In this document: positions 44,841 to 56,520 of the stretch, piece by piece
Numbering within the stretch: position 1 is the first letter of the stretch
Layout of the letters: every line of letters starts with the position of its first letter
NCBI GenBank assembly: GCA_012934845.2
Contig: WNNJ02002942.1
Location: 1-64,000, forward strand
Direction of reading: 5' to 3'
DNA length: 64,000 bases
Source: Pomphorhynchus laevis
Taxonomy: Eukaryota; Acanthocephala; Palaeacanthocephala; Echinorhynchida; Pomphorhynchidae
Translations under genes and position numbers: made by a program
Notes under the pieces: model-generated
Seen by the model: the letters and a program-made list of their open reading frames with translations, nothing else
Told to the model about the DNA's origin: nothing
The model's database searches: none

Positions 44841-46641
44841 ATAATCCAATCAAGGCGGACGATGTTTGGTAATCGCAAGATGATGAGCTTAAGAAATCTT
44901 AGTATTTGTTCTGGGGAACGTCCTCTTGAAAAGAAGACCAATCCCGAGATAGCCCAAGTACCCCAGAGGCGCACTTGGGTTTTCTCTTTCAATGACAGAT
45001 GTTGGGCCCGTTTCAGGGCCCATCTAGCTTTCATCAGGATACGTTTTAGTCTATCCAGGTCAGCTTTTGCTGACCAGTTCACCGTAATGGTAAACCCCAG
45101 GTATCTTACTCGACTTGTGAAGGTAAGAAGTGGTTGATTAGTCATGATGGAAGTTAGAGCTGAGAGTGTTAATCTCTTTAGTTTTTTCCTTGTCGCAGGG
45201 GCGCCATGAAAGACAACCACCTGCGATTTGGAAAAGTTTAAAACAAGGTTGGGCAAGGGCAGCTGATCATTTAATCTAGTAAAGAAACGGCTGATGTCAG
45301 AGACTACATCTTTGCAGCTGCGTCCAGAGAACAGGGCTGTGATATCATCAGCGTATACCACAAGATGTTGATCGCGTTTGAATTTTTTTAGAGTTCTATA
45401 GAGGCAGCAAAATACAAGATTTGAGAAAGTGGGGAGTCTTGAGGCACACCTGTAATAGGGTAGAACTGACGTGCATCTGTGTCGTCTTCATAGAAGAATC
45501 GTTTTGTGTACAGCAATATTTCCACCCTGTTAACAACTCTCGCAGGCAACCCGAGGGACCTGAGAGAAGTGATAACAAAAGGGATGGAAATGCGGTCAAA
45601 AGCAGCCGAAAAGTCAAGAAAGACAGCCACAGCAAGCTGATGACTGTTATTTTTACAAAACTGTTGGACTTCACCTATTGCTAAATGGACCGAGCGATCT
45701 TTTACATACCCATGAAAACCTGGTGGGATTAAATTTCGCCTACTTAGATGGTCGCGGATTTTACGCGCAAGCGCTTTTTCGTAAATGGAGATGAGAGAGT
45801 TTTGAATTGAAATAGGCCACAGATCTTTGGGACATGTAATCGACTTCTTTTTAGGTAAAACTACTTGACGGCTAATATTGATGTTAGCAATGATGTACGG
45901 GGATGCTAATAGCATTCTTATGGCGACTTCCTTTCTCTGACTATCTGTCAAAAGCTGACAGACACGAGTGGAGAGTGGCGCGTGGGTTCTGGAGGTGCCC
46001 GGGAGTGGCCCCCAGGAGTTAAGGATATCTGTAACAGATAAGTACCTACTCCTGAAGTCATACCAAGGCAGGATTGGTTGGGGTGATTGGGTAGCTTCAT
46101 AATTGTGTAGGGATAGTGACTCATCCAAAACTTTATCAATGGCCTATTCTACCAATCCTACCTAAAGCTCTATCCTTCCAACAGACCAACTTGCCCTTTT
46201 TGAATATCTTCCAGAAGGAAGACTGAGAAGGGCTAAGGCGAGAAATGTAGTTCCAGCTTAGTAGTTTATACTAAGCTGGAACCTATATCTGGTGTTCCAG
46301 TATATATCCGAGATGGCTTGTCTGGCGGAAACAGAGAGATTAGGAAGGTGTAGCATTTTAGCTAGGACCTTGAGTTTTGTTGGAGTGGGATTGTATATGC
46401 GGCCTATATATGTAGTCGATAGTATCGCGGTAGCTTGCGAAAAGAGGTAGGTATTAAATTCGGTCAAACTCTCATTCCCAATTCGGGGGAAGAGTTGGAT
46501 AGCTGCCTGAAAGTAGGCCACCCTGATGGGATCAAAGTGGAACCTTCTCAGCAACGTATCTTCCTCTAACCTCCAACGAATTAGGTCATGAGAGGTGGTC
46601 TGTTGTTGGCGCGACTGCTCAGTACAGATGGGTTTCAACAA
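44759..46641 (-). pseudogene. family D reverse transcriptase and C-terminal region
   Basis: 46641-46258 encodes the pre-RT segment (LLRRFHFDPIRVAYFQAAIQ, LKVLAKMLHLPNLS). 46128-45388 encodes fingers and palm (PILPWYDFRSRYLSVTDILN, VVLPKKKSITCPKDLWPISI, PPGFHGYVKDRSVHLAIGEV, VFLDFSAAFDRISIPFV as motif A, ITGVPQDSPLSQILYF as motif B). 45361-44759 carries motif C, MVYADDITALFSGR, then LVLNFSKSQVVVFHGA and VRYLGFTITVNWSAKADLDR. The motif style (short FxGxPQxSxLSP-type B box, YADDI) fits the I/R1 superfamily rather than CR1 or L2. Catalytic aspartates are visible. In motif B the usual GVPQGS reads GVPQDS. Confidence 0.8.
46250..46282. repeat. 14-bp perfect hairpin inside the family D element
   Basis: GTTCCAGCTTAGTA (46250-46263) pairs exactly with 46269-46282 around a 5-base loop, between the two RT segments of copy 2. 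It interrupts the coding alignment and so arose after insertion. Confidence 0.85.
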
Positions 46642-46678
46642 CCACGTCTTTTGAAGCAGTAATATGTCGAGGAGTGAA

Positions 46679-47240
46679 TTAGTTGTTGAGCAATGAAAGG
46701 TGGGGGGAAGGTTGTTTGTGAATAAGATATTCGATTATGGCTCTGCGGTTTGCAGCATTAATCCAACGACCAGTTCTGTCGTTGAAGTCACCAAATAACA
46801 TGTCATAGCCACTACCTAATATACTATCCAGAAGGTCACGGTTCTTGTAAATTTCTCCTGGCCGTATATAAATATTGGCTATACTGATGCATTTACCGTT
46901 CTTACGTAGTGATATAGCCAAACAAGATAGGGATGGACAAGAATAGTTAAGAAGGAGGGAAGATCTTAGGGAGGATTTAACTAAGTTTAAAAGACCTTGA
47001 GATGAAGGGGAGTGAGGAGGGGTTATATACCCCTCCTCACTCCTAGTGAGGGTTATATCCCTCAGGTTATATCCTGAGGGATACAGATAGACCGCGTATC
47101 CTGAAGGACTATAACATCTGCATCTCTACCAGATAAAAGGCTAAGGGCAGAAGCACAACCGAATTCCACTGAAGGATATTCAGTGAAAAAGGCTCTTGAC
47201 TACTTTGCATTGTGTTAGTTTAACTAGAAGGAGATTGCCA
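46679..47240 (-). pseudogene. family D endonuclease, broken by a hairpin cascade
   Basis: At 47230-47090 the minus strand encodes the domain start (LNILQWNS, then LSGRDADVIVLQDTRS in a shifted frame). 46921-46679 encodes SIANIYIRPGEIYKNRDLLD and MLFGDFNDRTGRWINAANRR, with the GDFN catalytic block present. The segment between them, 47009-47080, is replaced by nested hairpins. The fold is the apurinic-type endonuclease that makes the first nick for target-primed reverse transcription. Confidence 0.65.
47009..47080. repeat. cascade of three overlapping hairpins with TTATAT loops
   Basis: GGAGTGAGGAGGGG (47009-47022) pairs with 47030-47043. GAGGG (47048-47052) pairs with CCCTC (47059-47063). CCCTCAGG (47059-47066) pairs with CCTGAGGG (47073-47080). 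Each loop is TTATAT or TTATATA. The paralogous stretch near 43270-43350 lacks these hairpins, so they were made in this copy. Confidence 0.9.
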
Positions 47241-47244
47241 CATC

Positions 47245-48549
47245 CTAGACAGAGCTAGGGGTAGAAGGATTGCCCCCTCCACCACTAGCGCTGCTTAGAG
47301 TGGGTACCTGCCCCCGGGCATTATCATCATTTCCCTTTGTGGCGCTTCCATTCATGCCCATAAGCATTTTGCCGATCTTTAAGGGGGAACGGCTTGGGCC
47401 GAAGCTTTTTGTTTCTTGGATTTCCGAGACGACGCGCCCCTCTTTTGTTTGTATCTCCATCGGTTGGAATCGGTATAACCGGATTGACGAACAGATTGGC
47501 AATTGTTTTCGCTACAAGCTCTTGTATTTTTTTTCTGAAAGTTTCGAACTTGTGGTCCATAATCAACATAGACTCGCAGTCAGAAGATCTATTCCCGACT
47601 TGGCGAATGTTTCGGGTGCAGATTTTGGCGCCCGGAACTTTGCAATATATTCCTTGAAGTGGGGGCACTTCCTTCCCCACGCAGGGTGAGCCCCGCCACA
47701 ATTACAACACTTGATCCCATTTGAACAGGGAAGAGCTGAGTCAATCGCGGGGCAGTCTATTTTCCCGCATTTCCCGCAGCTTGCCACCCCACTGCAGCTG
47801 GAGGCCCAGTGCCCCCATTTATGGCACCGGCTGCAATGCGGGTACGTAAACTCGTCTGCCGATATTAGTTTGAATTTGAGATTGAACCCCATGAAGGGTT
47901 GCATTGTGATCTTTCGAGAACCTCTGCCTGTGCAAGGGGGCAGAACAGAATCCCATATTGATAGGAAGGCCATTACGGCCGGTAAGTGATTGTATATTGT
48001 GGATTTTGTAGGTTTTTGATAATGTAGCCAAATCATTTTCTTACATAGAGGAAGACAAGTTATTAATTTTTAACGTTGCAAGTATAGGTTTCTTTACAAA
48101 CGTCGCAAAACCTCTGTAGTTTTGATCAAAGTAATTCCCATAGTGATCAAGAGTATCTTCTGACGCGAATGATATTTTCACAGAGCTCTCGTAGTACTTA
48201 ACAGAATTAAAGACTACTCTGTTGGGATATTTATTTGAAAAATCACGCAATAGTCTGTTATTCAAGGAATGTCTTTCTATTGGTTGCAAAAGTGTAATAA
48301 TGCCCAGGTTTTTTGTTTTGGGGATTGGGGAAGTAATTCCCCCTCTCCCCCAACAGTAGAAAACTCACTAACCTGCAATTGCGTCGTTCCAAAGTCTTCT
48401 TTAGCCATAATTCCCTTGATTCCAGCAGGAATTTCTATCGTTTTCTGTGTAATGAACTTTTTTCGTTGAATTTGCTTGCAATTGCGTTTACATAAAAAAT
48501 TTAATGCGATGGTGTAATGTACCCGGTAATGATAAATGAAACATCTCAC
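47245..48549 (-). pseudogene. family D ORF1 with three zinc knuckles
   Basis: The N-terminal text (48549-48277) includes GIMAKEDFGTTQLQVSEFST. 48289-48041 encodes VVFNSVKYYESSVKISFASE and ATFVKKPILATLKI. 48036-47563 encodes the knuckles: YPHCSRCHKWGHWASSC, CGKCGKIDCPAIDSALPC and CCNCGGAHPAWGRKCPHF. A coiled, basic C-terminal part follows (47701-47245; FETFRKKIQELVAKTIANLF). CCHC-type knuckles in ORF1 are typical of I/R1-type LINEs and bind the element RNA. Frame changes join the parts. Confidence 0.75.
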
Positions 48550-48559
48550 GTTTACCCAG

Positions 48560-48790
48560 TATAGTCCGCGCCGATTGGATTCTTCGGGGGTGAAAGACCC
48601 CGGGTGGTTCAGTCGGAAGGCGGGGTGTTGGATCGGTTGGGGGGGGCTCAGATTTCCCTGGATTTAATGCCATGAAGAAAGGGAAGTCTGCAAGAAAGAA
48701 ATGAACTGTTGTTTCCGTCTTTAACTGACACTCATTAAGTGACTGTTATTACTTTTTTTCATTTATGTTTTGTGATTTGATAAAATCTTT
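48560..48790 (+). mobile_element. family D 3' end fragment (plus strand)
   Basis: From GCGCCGATTGGATTCTTCGG to AAAATCTTTATTATTATAAA this matches the last 100-200 bp of family D, including GTGGTTCAGTCGG and GGGGGCTCAGATTTCCCTGG. The terminal hairpin is weakened. It is followed immediately by the start of the plus-strand copy 3. Confidence 0.6.
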
Positions 48791-48799
48791 ATTATTATA

Positions 48800-51700
48800 A
48801 ATGAAACATCATCGTGTACAAACAATGTGCATTAAAAGTGTCGGAGCGATCAAAGAACTCTAAAAAATCTTGCAAAAATGCCAACAAACTCGGATAAGTA
48901 CAGTTGTTCCTGCTCAAGTGTTCTGTTTATCAATAGCTGAGCCGATAAGTGAAGTTTTGTTATCTGTTTCTCTTGAGACTAATGAGGAACTCTCCCAGTA
49001 CCAAAATAAAAAAATTATCAAACTTACAGCTATTCTGGAGCGTTAAAAAACTTTAATGAAGATGTTTCTTTCTTGAAGCGGAGGTAAAAATTTCATTCGT
49101 ATTCTCCGACCTCGTGATTTCTCATACTGAATATTTTAACAAGGAATTGGCGCATCTCTGAAGTATCTCTTTTAAGCCTATTTAGGCCACTCTAAAAATC
49201 TCGAGCATCCCACCTCACTTGGATGCGGCGGATATAACGGCCCTGGAAAATCTTTATAATGTCACCATGGACTGCTTTGTAATGGACAAAAACGGCTTTC
49301 CACTTCCAATTGCCTTCTGCTCATTTTCTATTGACGTAGCCGAACGCCTTACAATATCCGCTTGCAACCCTCTAATAGGTCATAATCTGAAATTCTTATT
49401 AATTGACACTGATAATCTCACCTACCCTCACCGTAACAGATGCCACAAATGCAGGCATTAGGGGTCAGGTTGCCAGTTACCATAGTTCTGCGGTGTATGT
49501 GACATCTTAGGCTGCCCTTTGTGACATCTTAGGCTGCCCTCAAGCAAGCTGGAAATGTAGTAGTCCACCGAAGTGCACCAACTGTAGTGGAGCAATCCGG
49601 CCTGGTCAAGGAAGTGTACTCACTTTGAGCAGTACAAATTATGTTGCAGCTCACCCCCGGCCAAGTCCACGACATTTGCGGACGCGAGCAAAATACTATC
49701 AGACTTGGATATTATTCGATTGATTGACTCTAATCGCCAATCCACTTTGAAACGAATTGAGACACTTATTGCCAGCCAGCTCTCGTTTCTGCTCAAGACA
49801 CCAAAAGTTTCGGTATCTCTAGTTTCAGCTGAGTTGAAGAAAAGATGTGCATCTGCTCACATCATGCCTACTGTTAAAATTGGCAAAATAATTAAATCAT
49901 TGGTAGTAGTGGCCCCCAAGGGAAATGAAGACATTGCCCGTGGGGAAGCGACCTCCTCTGTTGTGTCTGGTGGTGGAAAGGCCATCCTTCCCACTATTGG
50001 TGCCAACTAAGGGTGGAGTCCCACTCTGGTCCATTGTTGCAATGGGTAGTAATCGGAAGCCTATTTCATTTAATATTATTCAGTGGAATTCGGGAGGTGC
50101 TTCAACCCTTAGACTTCTATCTGGTAGAGATTCTGATATTATAGTGTTTCAGAAGACGCGGTATATCCGTCTCCCTCAGGACATTAATTGATTTATCCCT
50201 AAGCATATAATCACCCACATTACTCCGTACATAACCCAATCTCACTTATCTTCTTCTTAAGATCTTCTAACCCTAGTAAAGAGATCTTTAAGATATTCCC
50301 TCTTACTAACCTATTCTTGTCAAGCCCTGTCTTGTTTAGCGATTTCACTCTAAGAACGGTAAACACATCAGTATATCCAATATCTACATTCGGCCAGGGG
50401 AAATCCATAAGAACCGTGAACTCCTGGACCGAACTTTAGGTAGCGGCTATTACATGTTACTCAGTGACCTCAATGAGAGAACTGGTAGTTGGATTAATGC
50501 AGAACTCCGCAGAGCCAGGAACGATTATCTTATACACAAACCATTTTCCCAGACCTTTCATTGATTAACATCAAACTAACTCATCGACATATTACTGCTA
50601 CATATGATATGGTTGTTAAAATCCATCTGCACTGAGCAGTACGCTAACAACTAACCACCTCTCATGACTTAATAAGCAGCAGCTAGTGGAAAATACGTTG
50701 CTTAGAAGGAGGTTTCACTTTAATCCTATTAGAGTGGCCTCGTTCAGGCAGCTATCCAAATCTTCCCAGGATAGGAAATGAGAGTTTAATAGAATTTAAT
50801 TCCAACGTTGATTCGCAAGCTACCGGGATCCTTCCAACTACCTATAGTGGTCGCATTTACAATCCTACTCTAACAAAACTCAAGGTCCTTTCAAAAATGT
50901 TACACCATTCTCCCTGCTACGTTCACGCAGATTTTCTCGAATGAATACTGGAGTTCTAGGTATGGGATCCAACTGAGTAGGGACAGGAAGAGCATTGATC
51001 GTCTTTGTCCCTCTCAGGCTTCCTTCTGGAAGATATTCAAGAGAGAAGTTGGTATGCTGGTGGGCGAGGACATCGGGCTGGATTAATAGTGTAGGCCTTG
51101 ATAGAGTTTTAGAGGAGTCACTAGTTCGACATAATTATGTAGTCACGCTTTCTCTCCAGCCAATCCCGATTGGGGTGACTTCAGGAGCAGGGACATCTGT
51201 TACGAATATCCTTAACTCCTGGGACCACTTTCGGGCACCTCCAAATTCGTCGCTCCCCTCTCTTCTCGAGTTTTTCAGCTGTTGACAGCCGATTAAAGAA
51301 GATTAGTGGCCGTCACAATGCTTTTACCCTCATTATCCGATGTTGCCATCATCAATTGTAGCCAACGTATATTTTTACCAAAGAAAAAATTGGTTTTATG
51401 TCCCTAAGAACTGCGGTTTATTTTGATTCAAAATTCCCACATCACCGTCTACGAAAAATCGCTTGCGCGTAGAATCTGCGACCATTTAATTAGGCGTAAC
51501 TTAATCCTACCGCGATTTCATGAGTTTGTCAAAGCGCGCTCGGTCCATTCAGCAATTGGTGAACTACATCAGTTTTGTCAGGAAAGTCATCAGCTTGCTG
51601 TGGCTATGTTTTATTTTTCTGCTGCATTTGACCGCATCTCCATTACCTTCGTTATCTTTTCTCTTAGGTCCCTCGAGCTGCCTGCGAGAAATGTTAGCAG

Positions 51701-52740
51701 GGTGGAAATATCGCTGAACACCAAGTGGTTCTACTATGAAGACGACACTGATGAACGCCTGTTCTACCTTATTAAAGACGTGCCTCAAGTCTCTCCTCTT
51801 TCTCCTGTTTTATACCAAGCGGTTCTACTATGAACTGAACTGTTCTACTATGTCTGAACACCAAGCGGTTCAGCTGTGAAGACGACCTAGATGCACGTCA
51901 GTTCTACCCTATTACAGACGTGCCTTAAGCTCCCCTATTTCTCCTGTCTTATATTTTGCTACCTCCATTGTTCTCTTCAAAGCAATTAAACGTGAACAAC
52001 ATCTCGTTGTATATGTTGATGATACCACAACCCTGTTTTCTGGACGCAGGTGCAAAGATGTAGTTTCGAACATCAGGAGTTTCTTTATAAGATTAAAAGA
52101 CCAGCTTACCCCTTCCAATCTTATCTTAAACTCCAAAAAATCCCAGGTGATCGCCTTTCATTGCGCCTCTGCCATCAAAAAGAAGCCTAAGCCACTAGCA
52201 CTCTCTGCAATGTCCTCTATTTTGCAGTCTCAATCACTCCCAATCTTTACGAGTGGAGTAAAATAGTTGGGATTCACCGTTACGGTTAATAAATCTGCGA
52301 AAGCTGACTGGATAGATTTAAACATATCCTGAAGAGAGCTAGGTGGTCTCTAAAACTGGCCCAGCGTATGTCATTGAATGGAAAAACCCAAGTGCGTCTT
52401 TTAGGTACTTGGGCTATCTCAAGATTAGTCTTCTCCTCTGGAAGACGTCCCTAAGAGCAAAGACTTAGGTTTCTCAAGCTTCTAATCTCGAGATTACCGA
52501 CCATAGTTCGCCTCAACTAAACTCTTATGGGGGTGAGATACTCCGAATTGTACAGTCGCAAGGCGGCGCGCTATCCGGCCGGGGGCACAGATCTCTATGT
52601 ACCTGAGGCCGTGAAGGTGTATAAAAAGACAAGTATTCTGGTTAAAAGATAAAGATAGAGAAGAATTATTATGCAACTTATTGTGATGTATTCTGACTTT
52701 TTTGTATTATTTAACAAAATCTTTATTTATTATTTATATT
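48800..52740 (+). mobile_element. I/R1-type LINE, family D copy 3: full-length order, heavily decayed
   Basis: In order: ORF1 remnants (49080 EVKISFVFSDLVISHTEYFN; 49219-49461 LIGHNLKFLLIDTDNLTYPH and RCHKCRH; 49705-50010 DIIRLIDSNRQSTLKRIETL), endonuclease start (50041-50190; FNIIQWNSGGASTLRLLSGR, DIIVFQKTRY), fragments of the rest, pre-RT text (50640-50960), RT (51423-51833; SLARRICDHLIRRNLILPRF, AAFDRISITFVIFSLRS) and YVDD (about 52010; VYVDDTTTLFSGRRC). The C-terminal region runs to about 52500 and the 3' structured end to about 52620. The tail is AAAATCTTTATTTATTATT near 52718. Stops are frequent and several local duplications are present. Confidence 0.75.
51714..51952. repeat. tandem duplication inside the family D copy 3 RT
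   Basis: CTGAACACCAAGTGGTTCTA and the next 80 bases (51714-51817, ending CTCCTGTTTTATA) recur, diverged, at 51854-51952 (CTGAACACCAAGCGGTTCAG ... CTCCTGTCTTATA). The linker holds a third partial piece. Nearby, 49497-49540 contains GTGACATCTTAGGCTGCCCT twice in tandem. Confidence 0.8.
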
Positions 52741-53449
52741 TTGTTTGAACAAATTATCTTTTGCTTTCATGTTTTGCTTGCAAAGTTGAAACGTTTGATC
52801 AACCACGATTTAATTTTTCACTGTACATTCTTTGTTTGTTGGAAATCTTTAATTTGTAACATGTTGCTATAATGTTATATTATAGCAAAATGTTATATCA
52901 TTTTGCTATAAATCAAAAGTAATTAAATTGCCATACACATTTATGATTTTAATTTTTATTATAATTTTCTTAATTTATCATTCTAATGAAACTGTACACT
53001 ATGCATAGCAAACGAATAAACAAATAAATTTAACAACAAACGAATAAACTGATAGCATCGTCATGTACTTTGTCGCCAAATATTAAATTATAGTTAAACA
53101 TTAAATAATTTTTTTATTAAAAATAATAATATAATTTTTTTAACAAAGATATATTTATTTTATATATTATATAATATATTATATATTATATAATATATTA
53201 TATAATAATATTATATTTATTATTATAATATTATTCATATTTTATATACAAATATATTTATATTTATTTAAATAAATTTATTCGTTTCCGAATTTTTTCA
53301 ATAACAGCAAACTATTAAGTACAATCTATTCAATTAGATCTGTATATTTAACTTAATAAATAAAATATGTTTCCATATATTGATTATTTTGATATATTCG
53401 GAAAACGATATATTAATATATTTTTTCAATGTTGTCTGGTTTTGTACTC
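52741..53449. other. very AT-rich spacer with stacked hairpins
   Basis: 52864-52910 holds two overlapping hairpins (TTGCTATAAT with ATTATAGCAA; TATAGCAAAATG with CATTTTGCTATA, loop TTATAT). 53160-53235 is an almost pure TA alternation with self-complementary TATTATATAATA units. No gene is seen. Confidence 0.55.
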
Positions 53450-54550
53450 TTGAGAATTTATGTTTTTTTTTTCGGAAAAAGATATAAATATATGTTATAA
53501 TAACTATAACGCTTATCTAACAATAATTAAACCATCAAATAAATATAAATATATGGATAAAATTGAATTAATAGAATCCTTAAATATTTGGATAAATCAA
53601 AGCTATTTAAAAGTAGGGACATCTATATTTAGACAAGTAAAAGGTGTTCCAATGGGTGGTAATAGTAGCCCAATTATAGCTGACTTGTTTTTAAGCTTTA
53701 TAGAATATGAATTTGTTCATAACTGTGTAAAAACTAAATCTAAACAATATAAATATATGAAATATATGTTTCGATACATTGATGATATATGTGTATTTAA
53801 TTCTAATAATTTTTATTCAATTAGTGAGCACATTTATCCAGAAAGCCTTATTCTTAACAAAACCAATATTAATGATAAAGAAGGTGTATATCTAGATATG
53901 AACATTAAATTAACATTAACTAAAACTACTATTAATTTATATCGTAAAGATGACATATTTAAATTTACAAGAAACATATTTTTGCATGAGCATTCACGCA
54001 TACCATATAATATAAAATATAATACATTAAATAATGAAATTTTAAGAATTGCAACAATATGTAATGATATTAGCTTTCTTCAAATTCATTTTAATAATTT
54101 AATAGATACATATTTTAAACTAGGTTACTATAAAAATAAAATCAAGCAGGAAATAGTAAAATATATAAATCAGCACAATAATATAAAGAATAAATTTAAA
54201 CTCTTAAGCGGCAAATTTTTATGGATGGATAATAAATAATATACTTTGTATTAGAATAAGATACTAGATAGTTATTTCAGAGGAATACATCATTAGCATG
54301 TATTTGGCCCCGCTGCTATGTTGGGTAGAGGAGTTAGGGGCCGAAACCTGATAGCATAGCAGTTCCTCCTGATGACCTCTAATTCTTATTCTGATACAAC
54401 GTCTGTTATTTATTAGTCAATTCATAAATTTAAATGTCAACCTTAAATTTTAAGGTCTATAAAATCTGATATAATATATTAAAATATTTTAAATTATTTA
54501 AATTAGTTAGTTGATTTGAATTGTTTCCATCGAATGTAATATGATATGTT
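53450..54550 (+). mobile_element. Penelope-like element of family H, copy 2 (uninterrupted RT frame)
   Basis: Shared sequence with copy 1 begins at the same word, TTCGGAAAAAGATATA, near 53472. The single frame to 54239 encodes the RT from the end of the fingers: FRQVKGVPMGGNSSPIIADL, FRYIDDICVFN and EGVYLDMNIKLTLTKTTINL, ending KFLWMDNK. About ten residues differ from copy 1 over roughly 240, so the copies are young. The reading starts without the N-terminal RT part (no LPKIHKP-like box), and no GIY-YIG domain follows. Copy 2 is thus a truncated but open frame. Its 3' region repeats the hammerhead-like block at 54279-54380, then diverges in the AT-rich tail. Confidence 0.78.
54279..54380 (+). 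ncRNA. hammerhead-like motif, copy 2 (one core A missing)
   Basis: The layout is identical to that at 21660-21762: AGAG (54279-54282), then GAA instead of GAAA, the TACAT/ATGTA hairpin, the long CTGCTATG/CATAGCAG hairpin, CTGATGA (54369-54375), C and CTCT (54377-54380). The lost core A would be expected to impair a real hammerhead. The long hairpin is unchanged. Confidence 0.35.
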
Positions 54551-56034
54551 TGAGTTGTAAAGTTGCCGTGATTTTAAAATGGATGTAGTTGAGAGATGCA
54601 AGGTTTGCGAAATTATGTGGATGGTGTTGTTTCTTACGTCGATAGTGTTGAGTATGCTGATGCCAAACAAGAATATATTGGGATGAAAAGATTTTGTCGA
54701 TATTCAGTTTGGTGAAATATACACGTCGGCTGTTTTGGCAGACTTTGTTTTGTCGGAAGCGTCTCGGATTTGTTTGTGATACTTATAGAAATTAATACTT
54801 ATTTAATTTATAAATAATTTAATATACGTAGCCTCAGCTATTAACTTTGATTATCTTTCAATATCGTATGTATTTATATTTTGAAAATTTATTCCTTTTG
54901 TCTGTTCTAAAAATTCTTTTGTAGAATTAATACTGAAATAGTGTTTTATACCAGTATTAATTTCAATTACCTTGCAATATTTTTTAAAATGTGCTTTAAT
55001 TACTTTAAGTATTTTATTCATATAGACAGAAAGTGGTTTTAATGTACATTTAAACGCACTACATATGAACTTATTGGATTTTTATGTAATTTTAAATTCC
55101 AATAATATAAGATTTACCTATATAAAATATAGGTACGCTTATTATAATTATAATATATAAAATATATAATTGAACTGTTTTGCATGATGTTAGCATTAGC
55201 TTTAACTTCAAGAAAATAATTAAAAATTTGTCACCAGTTTCGAAAATAAACGTACATGCATTAGATAAACCATTTCCTGTATTATACTTGTAGTTTATCA
55301 ACATTATACAGTATATCAGAGCATGTTGGCAAAAATAACGCATTATATAATTTGCATAAAATACGAATTGCATAAAATACGCGTTGTTTCCATAAACTGT
55401 AAACCTCTAAAAGTCTAAATCACGTTTTCTACTTTTGCGAGTAACTTTTCAAAATGCGATTGTTCAATTGATTGATTGTTCAATAACTGAAAGTACAGAC
55501 GCCATTTATAGAGCACTTATTATATTGAATGTTCTTGGAAATACCACTAAAAATAGGCAAAATAAGGCACATATTTTGAAACTTTATGCATCAGATGAAT
55601 TGTTAATTTGCTGGGATGGTAATAAATGTTTTTTCCAGCAGTGTTCCAACGATCATTTCACGGCATGTTATCTTCAAAGACAGAGTTATAATAAAATTGT
55701 GATAATGTTTAGAAATATGCATTTAATAAATAGGAAAAAACCACAGTCTAGCTAATTGCTTACATTCATGATATTCCTATTCGGTAAACAGATTACTACT
55801 GGTTTTATGAGCACCAATACAACGAAATTGTAAAAATGATGTGTTATGAATATAACATCCAAAGACAATAACATCATCTCTATTCCGTATCAATTGAAAT
55901 TGTTAGTTTGTTTTGACGCATTCGCTACGGATATTGCATTGCTTGTGTGATGTTATTTTTGCATGGAAACAGGGACAGGATACCGATTAAGCGCATTCTA
56001 GACATCGCATATATACTCAGCGTTGTTTTGCCTA
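54551..56034. other. AT-rich spacer; one unassigned open frame at 55435-55755
   Basis: A distal H-tail phrase (ATACGTAGCCTCAGCTATTAA) lies near 54826. The only notable frame, 55435-55755 on the plus strand, encodes a 106-residue text (for example DAIYRALIILNVLGN, AHILKLYASDELLICWD) that is not low complexity but matches nothing I know. It could be an exon with helical repeats or a chance frame. Otherwise nothing is seen. Confidence 0.35.
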
Positions 56035-56520
56035 ATGGCTTAACATTACGAAATTGCTTTTAATGCAGTTTTAAAAAACAGAGTAGAGAGTATAATATCA
56101 CTGAATAGAAGACATACTCAGCGATATTTAATGTAATAGTTTGGGATTACGAATTTGCTTCCAATGCAGTTTAAATTGTAAATTCGCAACACTATTAACG
56201 TATTTAATATATTTAATTTGCGTAACATAAGTGTTAACATGCAAAACAGGCACAATCAATAAGAAGACAATGCGTCAAAGTTGTTTGTTCCGTATTTTCA
56301 GGTAAATAAGTGGAATTAGCTATTTGCAGCAAAAACTCTAGAACCTAACGATACACTTAGTTTGATATCCGCCTATGATCACTACGGTGCCTATATAAAA
56401 TTACAATGACAATATGACGCTCGGAAATATTTATTAGCAATTGCTAAAATAAAACCAATTAGCGATCAGATCAAATCCTAAATGTATCGATTATGAAATA
56501 CAGTTTATACAAAGAAAGCG

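Larger units (their letters stand above)
44620..48560 (-). mobile_element. I/R1-type LINE, family D copy 2: nearly full length
   Basis: This minus-strand element runs ORF1 (about 48550-47245), endonuclease (about 47235-46679, disrupted by a hairpin cascade), RT and C-terminal region (46641-44759), then a structured 3' end and an AT-rich tail near 44740-44620. It is the reference copy for the family in this window. Its 3' tail runs straight into the 5' part of copy 1, so the two stand head to tail. Several frame changes make it inactive. Confidence 0.8.

Noticed and set aside
48590-48670. tRNA gene
   Set aside because: A- and B-box-like words are present but there is no cloverleaf (no acceptor or anticodon stem); it is the diverged 3' end of a family D LINE.
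53160-53235. Replication origin or matrix attachment site
   Set aside because: Only a TA-rich self-complementary run; nothing specific supports a function.
55615-55640. Minute intron (GTAATA...TTCCAG) in the 55435-55755 frame
   Set aside because: About 20 bases is too short for a spliceosomal intron, and the frame is open without removing it.
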